Source of the DNA: Cyclobacteriaceae bacterium
Lineage (GTDB): Bacteria; Bacteroidota; Bacteroidia; Cytophagales; Cyclobacteriaceae
DNA length: 64,000 nucleotides
Reading direction: 5' to 3'
Assembly (NCBI GenBank): GCA_028281285.1
Contig: JANQKF010000015.1
Span: forward strand, 1-64,000
A model generated the notes under the pieces. The model worked only from the letters and a program-made list of their open reading frames with translations. It made no database searches and was not told the DNA's origin. Below, in pieces: positions 47,628 through 56,657 of the stretch. Each line of letters opens with the position of its first letter. Position 1 is the first letter of the stretch. The translations under genes and the position numbers were made by a program.

Positions 47628-49107
47628 CTTTTCTGAACCCAGACGACAGTCAACAGTCGCCATCGGTATCATCCTAATCAAATTCATCAGAATGACGATC
47701 AGGGCTTTCTGGCCAATACTTCTCAGTCTATTTATCGGAGGAAGGGCCGGCTCGCGATTCGAAGACATTATTGGCTTTGTTTTGTTGGGTTTTGCGGCCA
47801 TCAACCTTGGTGGATCGATCTTGACCTTCTTTCGCTTTTACTTCCACCTAGATAAGGACGCCATAGTCATTGATAAGGGAGTGCTGAGAAGGACCAAAAC
47901 AAACATCCCCTTTGAACGGATTCAAACCATCAATTTCAAACAGAATATTCTACACCAACTCTTCAATGTAGTGAGTGTGGAAATTGATACGGCTGGTGCC
48001 AAAAAGTCGGAAATCAGTATCGATGCCCTTAAACGGGACGAAGCAATGGCGCTTCGAGACTTCATATTGGCAGAAAAGGCCCAGATTGTTCCTGAGGAAA
48101 TTGAGGACCAAATCACAGAGGAAGAGCAAATAACAGAAAAGGAAATCTTGTATCTCAAACCACTTGATCTGATTAAGGTGGGAATTAGCCAGAATCACTT
48201 AAGGTCAATGGCCCTGATCTTTGCATTTGTATTTACTACGCTAAATGAGATCACCGAAGACATTGCAGGTTTGCTATCAGATCAATTTGCTGAATATGAA
48301 GATTATGTTGTGAACAATGTTTGGTTTGTTTTTGTCTTATCAACCATTCTGGTGCTAATTCTGTCCTTTTTGTTCTCCCTGGTCAATACCATTTTGAAGT
48401 ATTACGAACTGAGATTATCGATTCATAAGAAGGGATTAAAATTAGTGAGAGGACTATTGAATCGAGAAGAGATTACAATCAACAGAAACAAAGTTCAGAT
48501 TATTTCATGGTCCACTAATCCCATACGCAAGCTATTTAATATGTTTACTTTGAAGATTTCACAGGCATCAAGCACAGAGGCTAGTCTGAAATCGAATATC
48601 AAGGTACCGGGTAGTTATCAAGCCCAAATCAATCAGATTATTGCAACTGTATTTCCTGAAGATCGCTACCAATTTGAGATCACCTATAAAATGCACCATC
48701 TTCTTAAAATTCGGCTTTTCCTGTTCCTTGGTATACTCCCCACAGTTCTAGGGCTGGCAACTTATTTAGGTCTGGGAACAGATGCATTATACTTCTTGCT
48801 AATTCTTCCGGTGAGCTGGATATTGATTAGTCTTTACTATGGCAAACGATCCTATCAATTAAATCCTGAATTTCTTAAGAGCAACGGTGGGTTGTTCGGT
48901 AGAAGCCATGACCTGACTCAGGTGCACAAAGTTCAGGCAGTTAGGGTTAAGCAAAGTATTTATCAACGGAGGAAGAGAATAGCCACCGTACTTTTATATA
49001 CCGCGGCCGGTCATTTGACTTTACCATTCATTGAAATAGACCGCGCACGTGCTTTGGAGAACTTTGTTCTGTATAGGATCCAAACGGATAGCAGAGAATG
49101 GATGTAG
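47608..49107 (+). CDS. Bacterial PH domain membrane protein (YdbT-like)
   Basis: Repeated PH-like segments (VLRRTKTNIPFERIQTINFKQNILHQLFNVVSVEIDTAG); 20-bp overlap with the upstream gene. Confidence 0.88.
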   Translation: MENQPFDFSEPRRQSTVAIGIILIKFIRMTIRAFWPILLSLFIGGRAGSRFEDIIGFVLLGFAAINLGGSILTFFRFYFHLDKDAIVIDKGVLRRTKTNIPFERIQTINFKQNILHQLFNVVSVEIDTAGAKKSEISIDALKRDEAMALRDFILAEKAQIVPEEIEDQITEEEQITEKEILYLKPLDLIKVGISQNHLRSMALIFAFVFTTLNEITEDIAGLLSDQFAEYEDYVVNNVWFVFVLSTILVLILSFLFSLVNTILKYYELRLSIHKKGLKLVRGLLNREEITINRNKVQIISWSTNPIRKLFNMFTLKISQASSTEASLKSNIKVPGSYQAQINQIIATVFPEDRYQFEITYKMHHLLKIRLFLFLGILPTVLGLATYLGLGTDALYFLLILPVSWILISLYYGKRSYQLNPEFLKSNGGLFGRSHDLTQVHKVQAVRVKQSIYQRRKRIATVLLYTAAGHLTLPFIEIDRARALENFVLYRIQTDSREWM

Positions 49108-49150
49108 GTGTGGTTCGTTTTTTGCTCAGAATAAATGTCCGACCATAAGT

Positions 49151-49786
49151 ATGCCAAGTATAAGAATTCTTTTGCTCTGTTCGATGTTGTTTTGCACCGG
49201 CTGTATCCCAACTACCCGGGTTAAGAAGTCCTTCAATCTTGGACTTAAGTTTGAGCCTACCTCAGATATACTGTTTTTATGGGACAATCAATCCGAATAC
49301 CCATTATCCAATAAGTTTTATAAGTCTGTTGAGAAGCAATTCGCAAAACGAAACTTAAGCCTAATCGAATTCCACAGCTTTGGTTTTCGACAAGAACTCA
49401 GGGCCCGGAAAATCTATATCTACGGAAGCAAGGAGATTCCAATTTCAGATTTAAAGGAAAAAATGGGCATTGATTATATCATCAAAGTGAGTATCAGTAA
49501 TGTAAAACAGGGCAACTGGATTGGGAATTATGATCCAGTTGCGGTGGCTAATTTTTATGATTCCCAGGAAATATCATCTTCCAAGCTTATTATTGATGTA
49601 CTTTCTTCGGAAAAGGGGAAAATCACTACTCGATATATCGGAGAGTCCAGGAATGTCCCCTTAGGTTTTTCAAGAAGGGATGGCAGTGAAGTGATGTTCA
49701 ACCTTGGCTCAATTCAAAGTACTTTCACTCGTTCGCTAAGAAGAGGTATGCAAAAGCTGCTAAAAGCCCATTATTCGGACCTATAA
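49151..49786 (+). CDS. Putative lipoprotein
   Basis: MPSIRILLLCSMLFCTGC lipobox at an internal ATG. Confidence 0.75.
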   Translation: MPSIRILLLCSMLFCTGCIPTTRVKKSFNLGLKFEPTSDILFLWDNQSEYPLSNKFYKSVEKQFAKRNLSLIEFHSFGFRQELRARKIYIYGSKEIPISDLKEKMGIDYIIKVSISNVKQGNWIGNYDPVAVANFYDSQEISSSKLIIDVLSSEKGKITTRYIGESRNVPLGFSRRDGSEVMFNLGSIQSTFTRSLRRGMQKLLKAHYSDL

Positions 49787-49847
49787 GAAGCTGGTAGAAA
49801 TTTTTAGCAAAAAACGCATCCGAGTTGGTCTATTTCCAAAATATTCA

Positions 49848-49862
49848 GATATTTGCAGTCCG
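49848..49862 (+). promoter_or_regulatory. rpmB promoter core GATATTTGCAGTCCG
   Basis: Same ATATTTGCAGTCCG string upstream of rpmG (55164-55177). Confidence 0.6.
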
Positions 49863-49891
49863 TTTTGGAAAACGGATAAAATTCAGAGATC

Positions 49892-50131
49892 ATGTCAAGA
49901 GTTTGTGAAATAACCGGGAAGAGACCAAGAGTAGGAAATAACGTGTCTCACGCGAATAACAAGACGAAGAGAAAGTTCTATCCTAATCTTCAGAAGAAGA
50001 GATTTTACATCCCTGAAGAAGACAAGTGGATTACCTTGAAAGTTTCTACTTCAGCGATCAGAACCATTAATAAAAATGGGATCTCCGCAGTATTAAAAAA
50101 AGCAAGAGAAAACGGTAACATTTTAGTATAA
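49892..50131 (+). CDS. rpmB: 50S ribosomal protein L28
   Basis: [34 protein letters not shown]. Confidence 0.97.
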   Translation: MSRVCEITGKRPRVGNNVSHANNKTKRKFYPNLQKKRFYIPEEDKWITLKVSTSAIRTINKNGISAVLKKARENGNILV

Positions 50132-50156
50132 TAGCGTCTCTGAACGCTGTTATGCT

Positions 50157-51626
50157 ATGAAAAAGCGATACATAAGATTTTCAATCCTAGTAACAGCCAT
50201 GTTGCTAGGATTTTCTTTTTTACACAGTCAGGAAATGCCCGATGATTTCCTAAAACCTGATTTCCACAAGAGTCGAAGAGATTTGGTTAGAGAAAAGATG
50301 CCTGCCAATAGTGTTGCAGCTTTTTTTGCCAGTCCAATCCGCAATAGGTCCAATGATGTTGACTTCGTCTTTCATCAGGATCCCGATTTGTATTATCTCA
50401 CCGGCTACCGCGAGCCCCATGCAGTTTTGCTTTTATTCAAGGAGAACCAGAAAGATGCTGACGGCAACGATTACAACGAAATCTTCTTTGTCCAACCCAG
50501 AAATTTTGGAGCCGAGATGTGGACCGGTAGAAGGCTTGGTCATAAAGGGGTACAGGAGAAACTAGAGATACTCAACACTTTCAACAATTCACTTTTCAAA
50601 GACTATGATCTGGACTTCTCCAAATTCGACAAGGTATTGTTCTACGATTTCAAAAATGATGTCAGAGACAACCCTAGAGATGAAGGCGACTTGTTTAGTT
50701 TAATTTCCCAGTTTAAACAAAAAGTAGGATACCAGAGCAATTCCGGAGAACTCACCACCGAACAGCCCAGGAATAATATAGACCTAAGGACCCTGCATAA
50801 CATCATGGGTTCACTTAGAGAGATCAAAACCCCGGAAGAAATCGACCTTCTTCGAAAAGCAGTATTCATCTCCACCGTAGGTCAGGTCGAGGTAATGAAA
50901 GCGATGAAACCCGGATTGTCAGAGAGGGAGATCCAGGGAATTCATGAGTTTGTGTTTAAAAAATACCAGTCAGAATATGAGGGCTATCCCTCTATTGTGG
51001 GAGCCGGGCACAATGGCTGCATTCTCCATTATATAGAAAATTACAAACCAAAAATCGAGAGTGATGAGATGATGCTCATGGACTTGGGAGCTGAATACCA
51101 TGGCTATACAGCCGATATTACCAGAACCATTCCGGTTGATGGAGAATTCTCCGAAGAAGAAAAGGCAATCTATAACATCGTATATAATGCGCAGCAAACA
51201 GCAATGGAAATGACTAAACCAGGTGTCACATTCGCTGAACTCACAAAAGTGGCAAGAGACATTGTAAACCAGGGATTGGCTGATTTGGGAATCATTCCAA
51301 ACAAAGATGCGCGTCACTTGTACTTTCCCCATGGACTCTCTCACCATATCGGTCTCGATGTGCATGACAAAAATGTCAGAAGTCCATTGGCTGAGAATAT
51401 GGTATTCACCATTGAACCTGGTATATATATCCCTGAAAACAGTGACTGTGATGAAAAGTGGTGGGGTATAGCCGTGCGAATAGAAGACGACATCTTAGTA
51501 ACCAAAGATGGCTATGAATTGCTTTCCGGATTTGCCCCGAGAACAGTGGAAGAAATCGAAGCCATGATGAAGAAAAAGAGTCCACTAGATGCATTCACCT
51601 TGCCGAAACTGAAAGGCGGAAAATAA
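50157..51626 (+). CDS. Secreted aminopeptidase P family protein (M24)
   Basis: Signal peptide; MLMDLGAEYHGYTADITRTIPVDG, HGLSHHIGLDVHD, FTIEPGIYIPE. Confidence 0.92.
   Translation: MKKRYIRFSILVTAMLLGFSFLHSQEMPDDFLKPDFHKSRRDLVREKMPANSVAAFFASPIRNRSNDVDFVFHQDPDLYYLTGYREPHAVLLLFKENQKDADGNDYNEIFFVQPRNFGAEMWTGRRLGHKGVQEKLEILNTFNNSLFKDYDLDFSKFDKVLFYDFKNDVRDNPRDEGDLFSLISQFKQKVGYQSNSGELTTEQPRNNIDLRTLHNIMGSLREIKTPEEIDLLRKAVFISTVGQVEVMKAMKPGLSEREIQGIHEFVFKKYQSEYEGYPSIVGAGHNGCILHYIENYKPKIESDEMMLMDLGAEYHGYTADITRTIPVDGEFSEEEKAIYNIVYNAQQTAMEMTKPGVTFAELTKVARDIVNQGLADLGIIPNKDARHLYFPHGLSHHIGLDVHDKNVRSPLAENMVFTIEPGIYIPENSDCDEKWWGIAVRIEDDILVTKDGYELLSGFAPRTVEEIEAMMKKKSPLDAFTLPKLKGGK
50183..50220 (+). terminator. 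Intrinsic-terminator-like hairpin inside the 5' coding region of the aminopeptidase
   Basis: AATCCTAGTAACA-GCCA-TGTTGCTAGGATT (13 bp, one U-G) followed by TTCTTTTT. Confidence 0.55.
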
Positions 51627-51652
51627 AAAGACCATTTCAAAAGTAACTCAGG

Positions 51653-51686
51653 ACGGTTCAGGGCAATTACCTGAACTGTTTTTTTC
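51653..51686 (+). terminator. Rho-independent terminator
   Basis: ACGGTTCAGG-GCAATTA-CCTGAACTGT then T7. Confidence 0.85.
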
Positions 51687-51824
51687 TTATTTGGATGTGT
51701 AAGGGATCACTATGCAATTCTCTGAAACCCGTCTTGGACCCAACTACCTTAAGTCACATAATTACTGTGCCTGAGAAAACAATACTCTACATTAGCAGGA
51801 GAATTCACTCTAACAGTCCCTCAA

Positions 51825-53243
51825 ATGAAATATAGAAAGGAAGAAGACCTACTGGGCGAAGTCGAAATTTCCAATGAGTTATACTATGGCATACATACCC
51901 AACGTGCCTTGGAGAATTTTCAAATTTCACAGACAAGAATCAACAAATATCCGCTATTCATCAAGGGCTTGATCCTTACAAAAAAGGCAGCTGCAGCAGC
52001 CAATCAAAAGATTGGAACCATACCGAACGAAAAGGCTAATATGATCATCAAAGCGTGCGATGCAATTCTTGAAGCACTGCCTGAAAAATTGAAGTATTTT
52101 CCCATTGATGTATTTCAGGGTGGGGCCGGAACCTCCGTTAATATGAATGTGAACGAGGTGATAGCCAATATAGCACTCGAAATGCATGGGCATTCCAAAG
52201 GCCAGTATAATATACTTGACCCTAATGATCATGTAAACAAATGTCAGTCAACAAATGACGTTTATCCCACTGGTTTCAGAGTGGCTCTTCATTTCTATTT
52301 CAATGATTTGATCGATAAAATCCGCTATCTCACCAATTCATTGGATAAGAAATCAAAGGAATTCAAAGATGTACTTAAAATGGGCAGAACCCAACTGCAA
52401 GATGCTGTTCCCATGTCTTTGGGTGATGAGTTTGGTGCCTGGTCAACGAATCTGAAGGAAGAAATTAAGAGTCTGGAGCGAAACCGAGATCTAATCCTCG
52501 AGGTGAACTTGGGAGCAACGGCCATAGGTACAGGGTTGAATGCACCAAAAGAATATTCAGAAATTTCGATCAAATTTCTCCGAGAATACACTGAGTTCGA
52601 TTTTGTCAGAGCTCCTAATCTCATAGAAGCTACTTCCGATTGTGGTGCCTATGTTATGCAGTCGGGCGCATTGAAAAGAACATCCGTTAAACTCTCTAAA
52701 ATCTGTAACGACCTTCGACTTTTATCTTCAGGTCCAAGATGTGGTTTGAATGAAATTAATTTACCTCAACGACAAGCTGGTTCTTCCATAATGCCGGCCA
52801 AAGTTAATCCGGTGATCCCTGAAGTAGTCAACCAGGTTTGTTTTAAAGTAATTGGCAACGATGTGGCTATTTCCTTCGCAGCCGAAGGAGGGCAACTACA
52901 GCTCAATGTGATGGAACCGGTGATCGCACAGTGTCTTTTTGAATCAATCGAGTTATTGTCCAATTCCTGTAAAACCCTGGCCGATAAGTGCATTGATGGG
53001 ATCACTGCCAATCCTGAACATACCAAGCGAATGGTTCACAATTCCACCGGACTGGTGACCTTCTTGAATCCTTATATCGGACATCATATGGGTGATTTAA
53101 TTGGGAAAGAGGCGATAGCCACAGGAAAGACGATTCGTGAGTTGGTGTTGGAAAAGAAACTGCTTTCAGAAGACGAACTTGACTCCATTTTAAGCAATCA
53201 AAACCTGATGCACCCGGAATATAAGGCACATCTTAAAAAATAA
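51825..53243 (+). CDS. aspA: Aspartate ammonia-lyase
   Basis: [50 protein letters not shown]. Confidence 0.95.
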   Translation: MKYRKEEDLLGEVEISNELYYGIHTQRALENFQISQTRINKYPLFIKGLILTKKAAAAANQKIGTIPNEKANMIIKACDAILEALPEKLKYFPIDVFQGGAGTSVNMNVNEVIANIALEMHGHSKGQYNILDPNDHVNKCQSTNDVYPTGFRVALHFYFNDLIDKIRYLTNSLDKKSKEFKDVLKMGRTQLQDAVPMSLGDEFGAWSTNLKEEIKSLERNRDLILEVNLGATAIGTGLNAPKEYSEISIKFLREYTEFDFVRAPNLIEATSDCGAYVMQSGALKRTSVKLSKICNDLRLLSSGPRCGLNEINLPQRQAGSSIMPAKVNPVIPEVVNQVCFKVIGNDVAISFAAEGGQLQLNVMEPVIAQCLFESIELLSNSCKTLADKCIDGITANPEHTKRMVHNSTGLVTFLNPYIGHHMGDLIGKEAIATGKTIRELVLEKKLLSEDELDSILSNQNLMHPEYKAHLKK

Positions 53244-53381
53244 GGCTGTCTATTCTGAAAACAGATGTAACCTTATTCACATCTCTAGTAGTCTAAGCCT
53301 GCAAACTCTATCTATTATTCATCACAAAGCCGGGTTCTAACGAGCGCACAGCCTGGCTTGACGGATACTGAATTTATACGT

Positions 53382-54569
53382 ATGAAAAACAGGTTAAAAA
53401 CCGCACTGTTCACCACAGTGGTAATGTGCGCAACCCTCTACGGGCTCTCTTTTCTATTTAATTTTTCTATCGTTCGCTCTTCTCCAGATATCGGATTTTC
53501 TCCTGAACCGGAACCGGTATTCACTGAGAATTTGGCGCTGGATAATAAACCAAAGAACATCATCTTTTTTATTGCAGACGGAATGGGTTTTGGCCATTTG
53601 TCACTGGCCATGCACTCTCAACAGACCAAGGGCAGTCCTTCGATTTGGCAACAATTCCAGGTGAAATCCTGGCATGATGCCAGGTCTACTTACGGTCCTT
53701 TAACAGATTCAGGAGCATCAGGAACCGCAATGGCCACTGGAACCCCCACATTTTTTGATGTCATTGGGCTCGATGCAGAAGGAGATACACTGGTTAACGT
53801 ATTCGAAATCGCGCAGAGCAACGGTTATGCATCAGGAATTGTCACCGATTCCTATATCTGGGACGCCACTCCTGCAGCCTTTTACGCTCATGCCAAATCC
53901 CGAGACAGCTCTAGAATAATTCTTGAGCATAGTGCGGCAAGTGAACTGGATCTCCTCTTCGGAGAATTAGAAGACGTTGGTGAGGAGGGAAATCCAGGTT
54001 TTACGGAAACTTATGCCATTCTCGAAAAACGATTTTTGTTATTGGACGAATCACTTACCCTTCCAGTGGACAAGTCCATACCTATTGCTACAGCATTTTC
54101 TGAAGACCAGGTACAGGATTTGAATTCTTCACCTACTCTTACAGCGATGACTAAAGCAGCTTTGGATCGCTTGGTTTCAAAAGACAAACCCTTTATTCTG
54201 ATGGTAGAAAGTGAGGAAATGGACGCTGCGTCTCATCAGAACAATTCAAGAAGAGTGCTCCGAGGGTTGAAGTCCATCCAAGATGCTCTTTCTTTGGTCA
54301 AAGATTTCGCTGATCAAAATGGAGAGACACTTGTGGTCTTTACGGCCGACCATGAAACCGGGGGAATGGCAGCACTCGGCAATTATGAAAACTATCCTAA
54401 CATGCAAATTCAATGGACAACAAAGGAGCATTCGGCAGAGGTGGTACCACTCCTCGCTTCAGGTCCAGGAGCAGAGAATTTCTCAAATATTCATCGTCAT
54501 TGGGAGGTTGGGAAAATTCTCAAAGCTTTGATCAGAAAAGATACTAGCAAATTTCTCACACTAAACTAG
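53382..54569 (+). CDS. Alkaline phosphatase
   Basis: NIIFFIADGMGFGHLSLAM; TDSGASGTAMATG; FTADHETGGMA. Confidence 0.92.
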   Translation: MKNRLKTALFTTVVMCATLYGLSFLFNFSIVRSSPDIGFSPEPEPVFTENLALDNKPKNIIFFIADGMGFGHLSLAMHSQQTKGSPSIWQQFQVKSWHDARSTYGPLTDSGASGTAMATGTPTFFDVIGLDAEGDTLVNVFEIAQSNGYASGIVTDSYIWDATPAAFYAHAKSRDSSRIILEHSAASELDLLFGELEDVGEEGNPGFTETYAILEKRFLLLDESLTLPVDKSIPIATAFSEDQVQDLNSSPTLTAMTKAALDRLVSKDKPFILMVESEEMDAASHQNNSRRVLRGLKSIQDALSLVKDFADQNGETLVVFTADHETGGMAALGNYENYPNMQIQWTTKEHSAEVVPLLASGPGAENFSNIHRHWEVGKILKALIRKDTSKFLTLN

Positions 54570-54650
54570 TTCATTATCATTAGGTTAAGAATAATCTACT
54601 AGTTTGGGAAACTGTTGTGAAAATGCCAGATTTAGACAATTCTCAACCCT

Positions 54651-55064
54651 ATGAAAACAAGATTAGCTATTCTGATAATTTCAATTGTAATGCTGGCTTT
54701 CCAAAGCTGCGAGGAACAAACAACTGAACCAACTCCAATGCTGGAAAGCTTTGGGATCATTGGTGAGTGGTCATTCGAATCAAGAGTGGTTAATGGTATT
54801 TCCAACCTTGCTGCCCCGTGCTGTGCCACTTTGGAGTTTCGGGATGACGCAACAACTGATGATTTCTTTGGTGAATTCATTTCTAATGACTCCGGATCTG
54901 AGACCACAGGAACCTTCCAGTTGATGCTTCTGATGGAAAGAATCACATTCAGTTTTAACGACCGCCAACTCGTATATGATTATCGGATTGAGGATGATCG
55001 ATTGACTTTTGACTACCTGGAAGACGAGGATGAGGTTTCTGAAACATGGGCCAGGAAGAATTAA
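54651..55064 (+). CDS. Putative lipoprotein
   Basis: MKTRLAILIISIVMLAFQSCEEQ lipobox. Confidence 0.72.
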   Translation: MKTRLAILIISIVMLAFQSCEEQTTEPTPMLESFGIIGEWSFESRVVNGISNLAAPCCATLEFRDDATTDDFFGEFISNDSGSETTGTFQLMLLMERITFSFNDRQLVYDYRIEDDRLTFDYLEDEDEVSETWARKN

Positions 55065-55096
55065 TACAGTCCCTTTTTTTTGAAGGGTATAGAAGC

Positions 55097-55144
55097 ACAT
55101 TGAGATCTCTAAATTGTGTCAATTTTTTCGATCTCAATGTTTTA
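55097..55144 (+). terminator. Compound hairpin between the lipoprotein gene and rpmG
   Basis: ACATTGAGATC...GATCTCAATGT perfect 11-bp outer stem enclosing AAATTG-TGT-CAATTT, then TTT. Confidence 0.5.
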
Positions 55145-55163
55145 TAAACAGATTCAGTTACCT

Positions 55164-55177
55164 ATATTTGCAGTCCG
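55164..55177 (+). promoter_or_regulatory. rpmG promoter core ATATTTGCAGTCCG
   Basis: Shared with rpmB. Confidence 0.6.
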
Positions 55178-55197
55178 AATTTTAGAAGCGCAGAAAG

Positions 55198-55380
55198 ATG
55201 GCTAAGAAAGGCAATAGGGTTCAGGTGATTTTAGAGTGCACAGAGCACAAGGAAACTGGTATGCCGGGTACTTCAAGGTACATCACCACCAAGAACCGAA
55301 AAAATACGACTGAGCGATTGGAGTTGAAGAAATACAACCCCATTCTAAAGAAATATACTGTTCACAAAGAAATTAAATAA
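55198..55380 (+). CDS. rpmG: 50S ribosomal protein L33
   Basis: [60 protein letters not shown]. Confidence 0.97.
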   Translation: MAKKGNRVQVILECTEHKETGMPGTSRYITTKNRKNTTERLELKKYNPILKKYTVHKEIK

Positions 55381-55382
55381 TC

Positions 55383-55538
55383 ATGGCTAAGAAGGTAGTA
55401 GCAACGCTGAAAAAAGCAGGTGGTGTAAAGTACGCCAAAGTGATCAAGGCTGTAAAATCTCCGAAAACCGGGGCTTACACCTTCAAGGAGGAAATGGTTA
55501 CTGAAGATATGGTCAAATCCGTTTTGGCCGACAAGTAA
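55383..55538 (+). CDS. DUF4295 family protein (likely ribosomal protein bL38), 51 aa, absent from the ORF track
   Basis: Hand translation MAKKVVATLKKAGGVKYAKVIKAVKSPKTGAYTFKEEMVTEDMVKSVLADK*; between rpmG and ftsY. Confidence 0.88.
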   Translation: MAKKVVATLKKAGGVKYAKVIKAVKSPKTGAYTFKEEMVTEDMVKSVLADK

Positions 55539-55563
55539 GAATTTCAAGATTTACTCATAAATT

Positions 55564-55587
55564 AAAGTCCCCTTGAGGGACTTTTTT
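55564..55587 (+). terminator. Rho-independent terminator after rpmG-DUF4295
   Basis: AAAGTCCC-CTTGA-GGGACTTT then TTT. Confidence 0.85.
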
Positions 55588-55612
55588 ATTCTCCACCAAT
55601 AATCAATTGTCC

Positions 55613-56563
55613 ATGGCTTTATTTGGTCTGTTTTCAAAGGAAAAGAAGGAATCGCTTGACAAAGGGCTTGAGAAAACCAAACAGAGTTTTTTCTCCAAGC
55701 TAGGCAAAGCCGTTGCCGGCAAGTCAAAGGTTGATGATGAGGTGCTGGACGAATTGGAAGAAATCCTCATCACCTCAGATGTAGGGGTCGATACCACCAT
55801 CAAGGTGATTGAAAGAATCGAGGAGCGTGTGGCCCGTGACAAGTATCTTGGAACGGAAGAATTAGATTCGATTCTGCGCGAAGAGATTGCCAACCTCCTG
55901 GAAGAGAACAATTCTGAAGATCTGGCTGACTTCGTTTTACCCGATCACAAACCTCATGTCATTCTGGTTGTAGGAGTGAATGGTGTGGGAAAAACCACAA
56001 CTATAGGAAAACTCGCTGCACAATTCAAAGCCAAGGGAAAATCTGTGGTACTTGGGGCAGCCGATACTTTTAGAGCTGCCGCTGTTGATCAGCTAAAACT
56101 ATGGGGAGAACGTGTTGGAGTACCTGTAGTAGCCCATGGCATGAACACAGACCCATCAGCTGTGGCCTTTGACGCAGTTAAGCAAGGTGTAGAAACTGGA
56201 GCCGATTTGGTAATCGTGGATACTGCCGGAAGACTTCACACCAAAGTAAATCTGATGAATGAGCTCTCCAAGATCAAACGTGTGATGCAAAAGTTTATTC
56301 CTGAAGCTCCACATGAAATCGTGCTTGTTTTGGATGGCTCTACAGGCCAAAACGCTTTTATACAGGCGCAGGAATTTACGAAAGCAACTGAGGTATCGGC
56401 TCTGGCCATAACCAAGCTCGATGGTACGGCCAAAGGCGGTGTAGTCATAGGCATATCCGATCAATTCAAAATTCCGGTTAAGTATATTGGGGTTGGTGAG
56501 CAGGTCAATGATTTGCAAGTCTTCAACAAGGCAGAATTTGTGGACTCTCTGTTCAAAAAGTAG
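55613..56563 (+). CDS. ftsY: Signal recognition particle receptor FtsY
   Basis: GVNGVGKTTTIGKLA, GAADTFRAAAVDQL, VDTAGRLHTKVNLMNEL, TKLDGTAKGG. Confidence 0.97.
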   Translation: MALFGLFSKEKKESLDKGLEKTKQSFFSKLGKAVAGKSKVDDEVLDELEEILITSDVGVDTTIKVIERIEERVARDKYLGTEELDSILREEIANLLEENNSEDLADFVLPDHKPHVILVVGVNGVGKTTTIGKLAAQFKAKGKSVVLGAADTFRAAAVDQLKLWGERVGVPVVAHGMNTDPSAVAFDAVKQGVETGADLVIVDTAGRLHTKVNLMNELSKIKRVMQKFIPEAPHEIVLVLDGSTGQNAFIQAQEFTKATEVSALAITKLDGTAKGGVVIGISDQFKIPVKYIGVGEQVNDLQVFNKAEFVDSLFKK

Positions 56564-56657
56564 ACTAACTCCTGATTGTAGGTTAACCACCTCCATACAA
56601 TACGTTACCTTTCTTAGTCTAATTAGCTTATATTCAATGAGCTAAATTCTATTTGCA

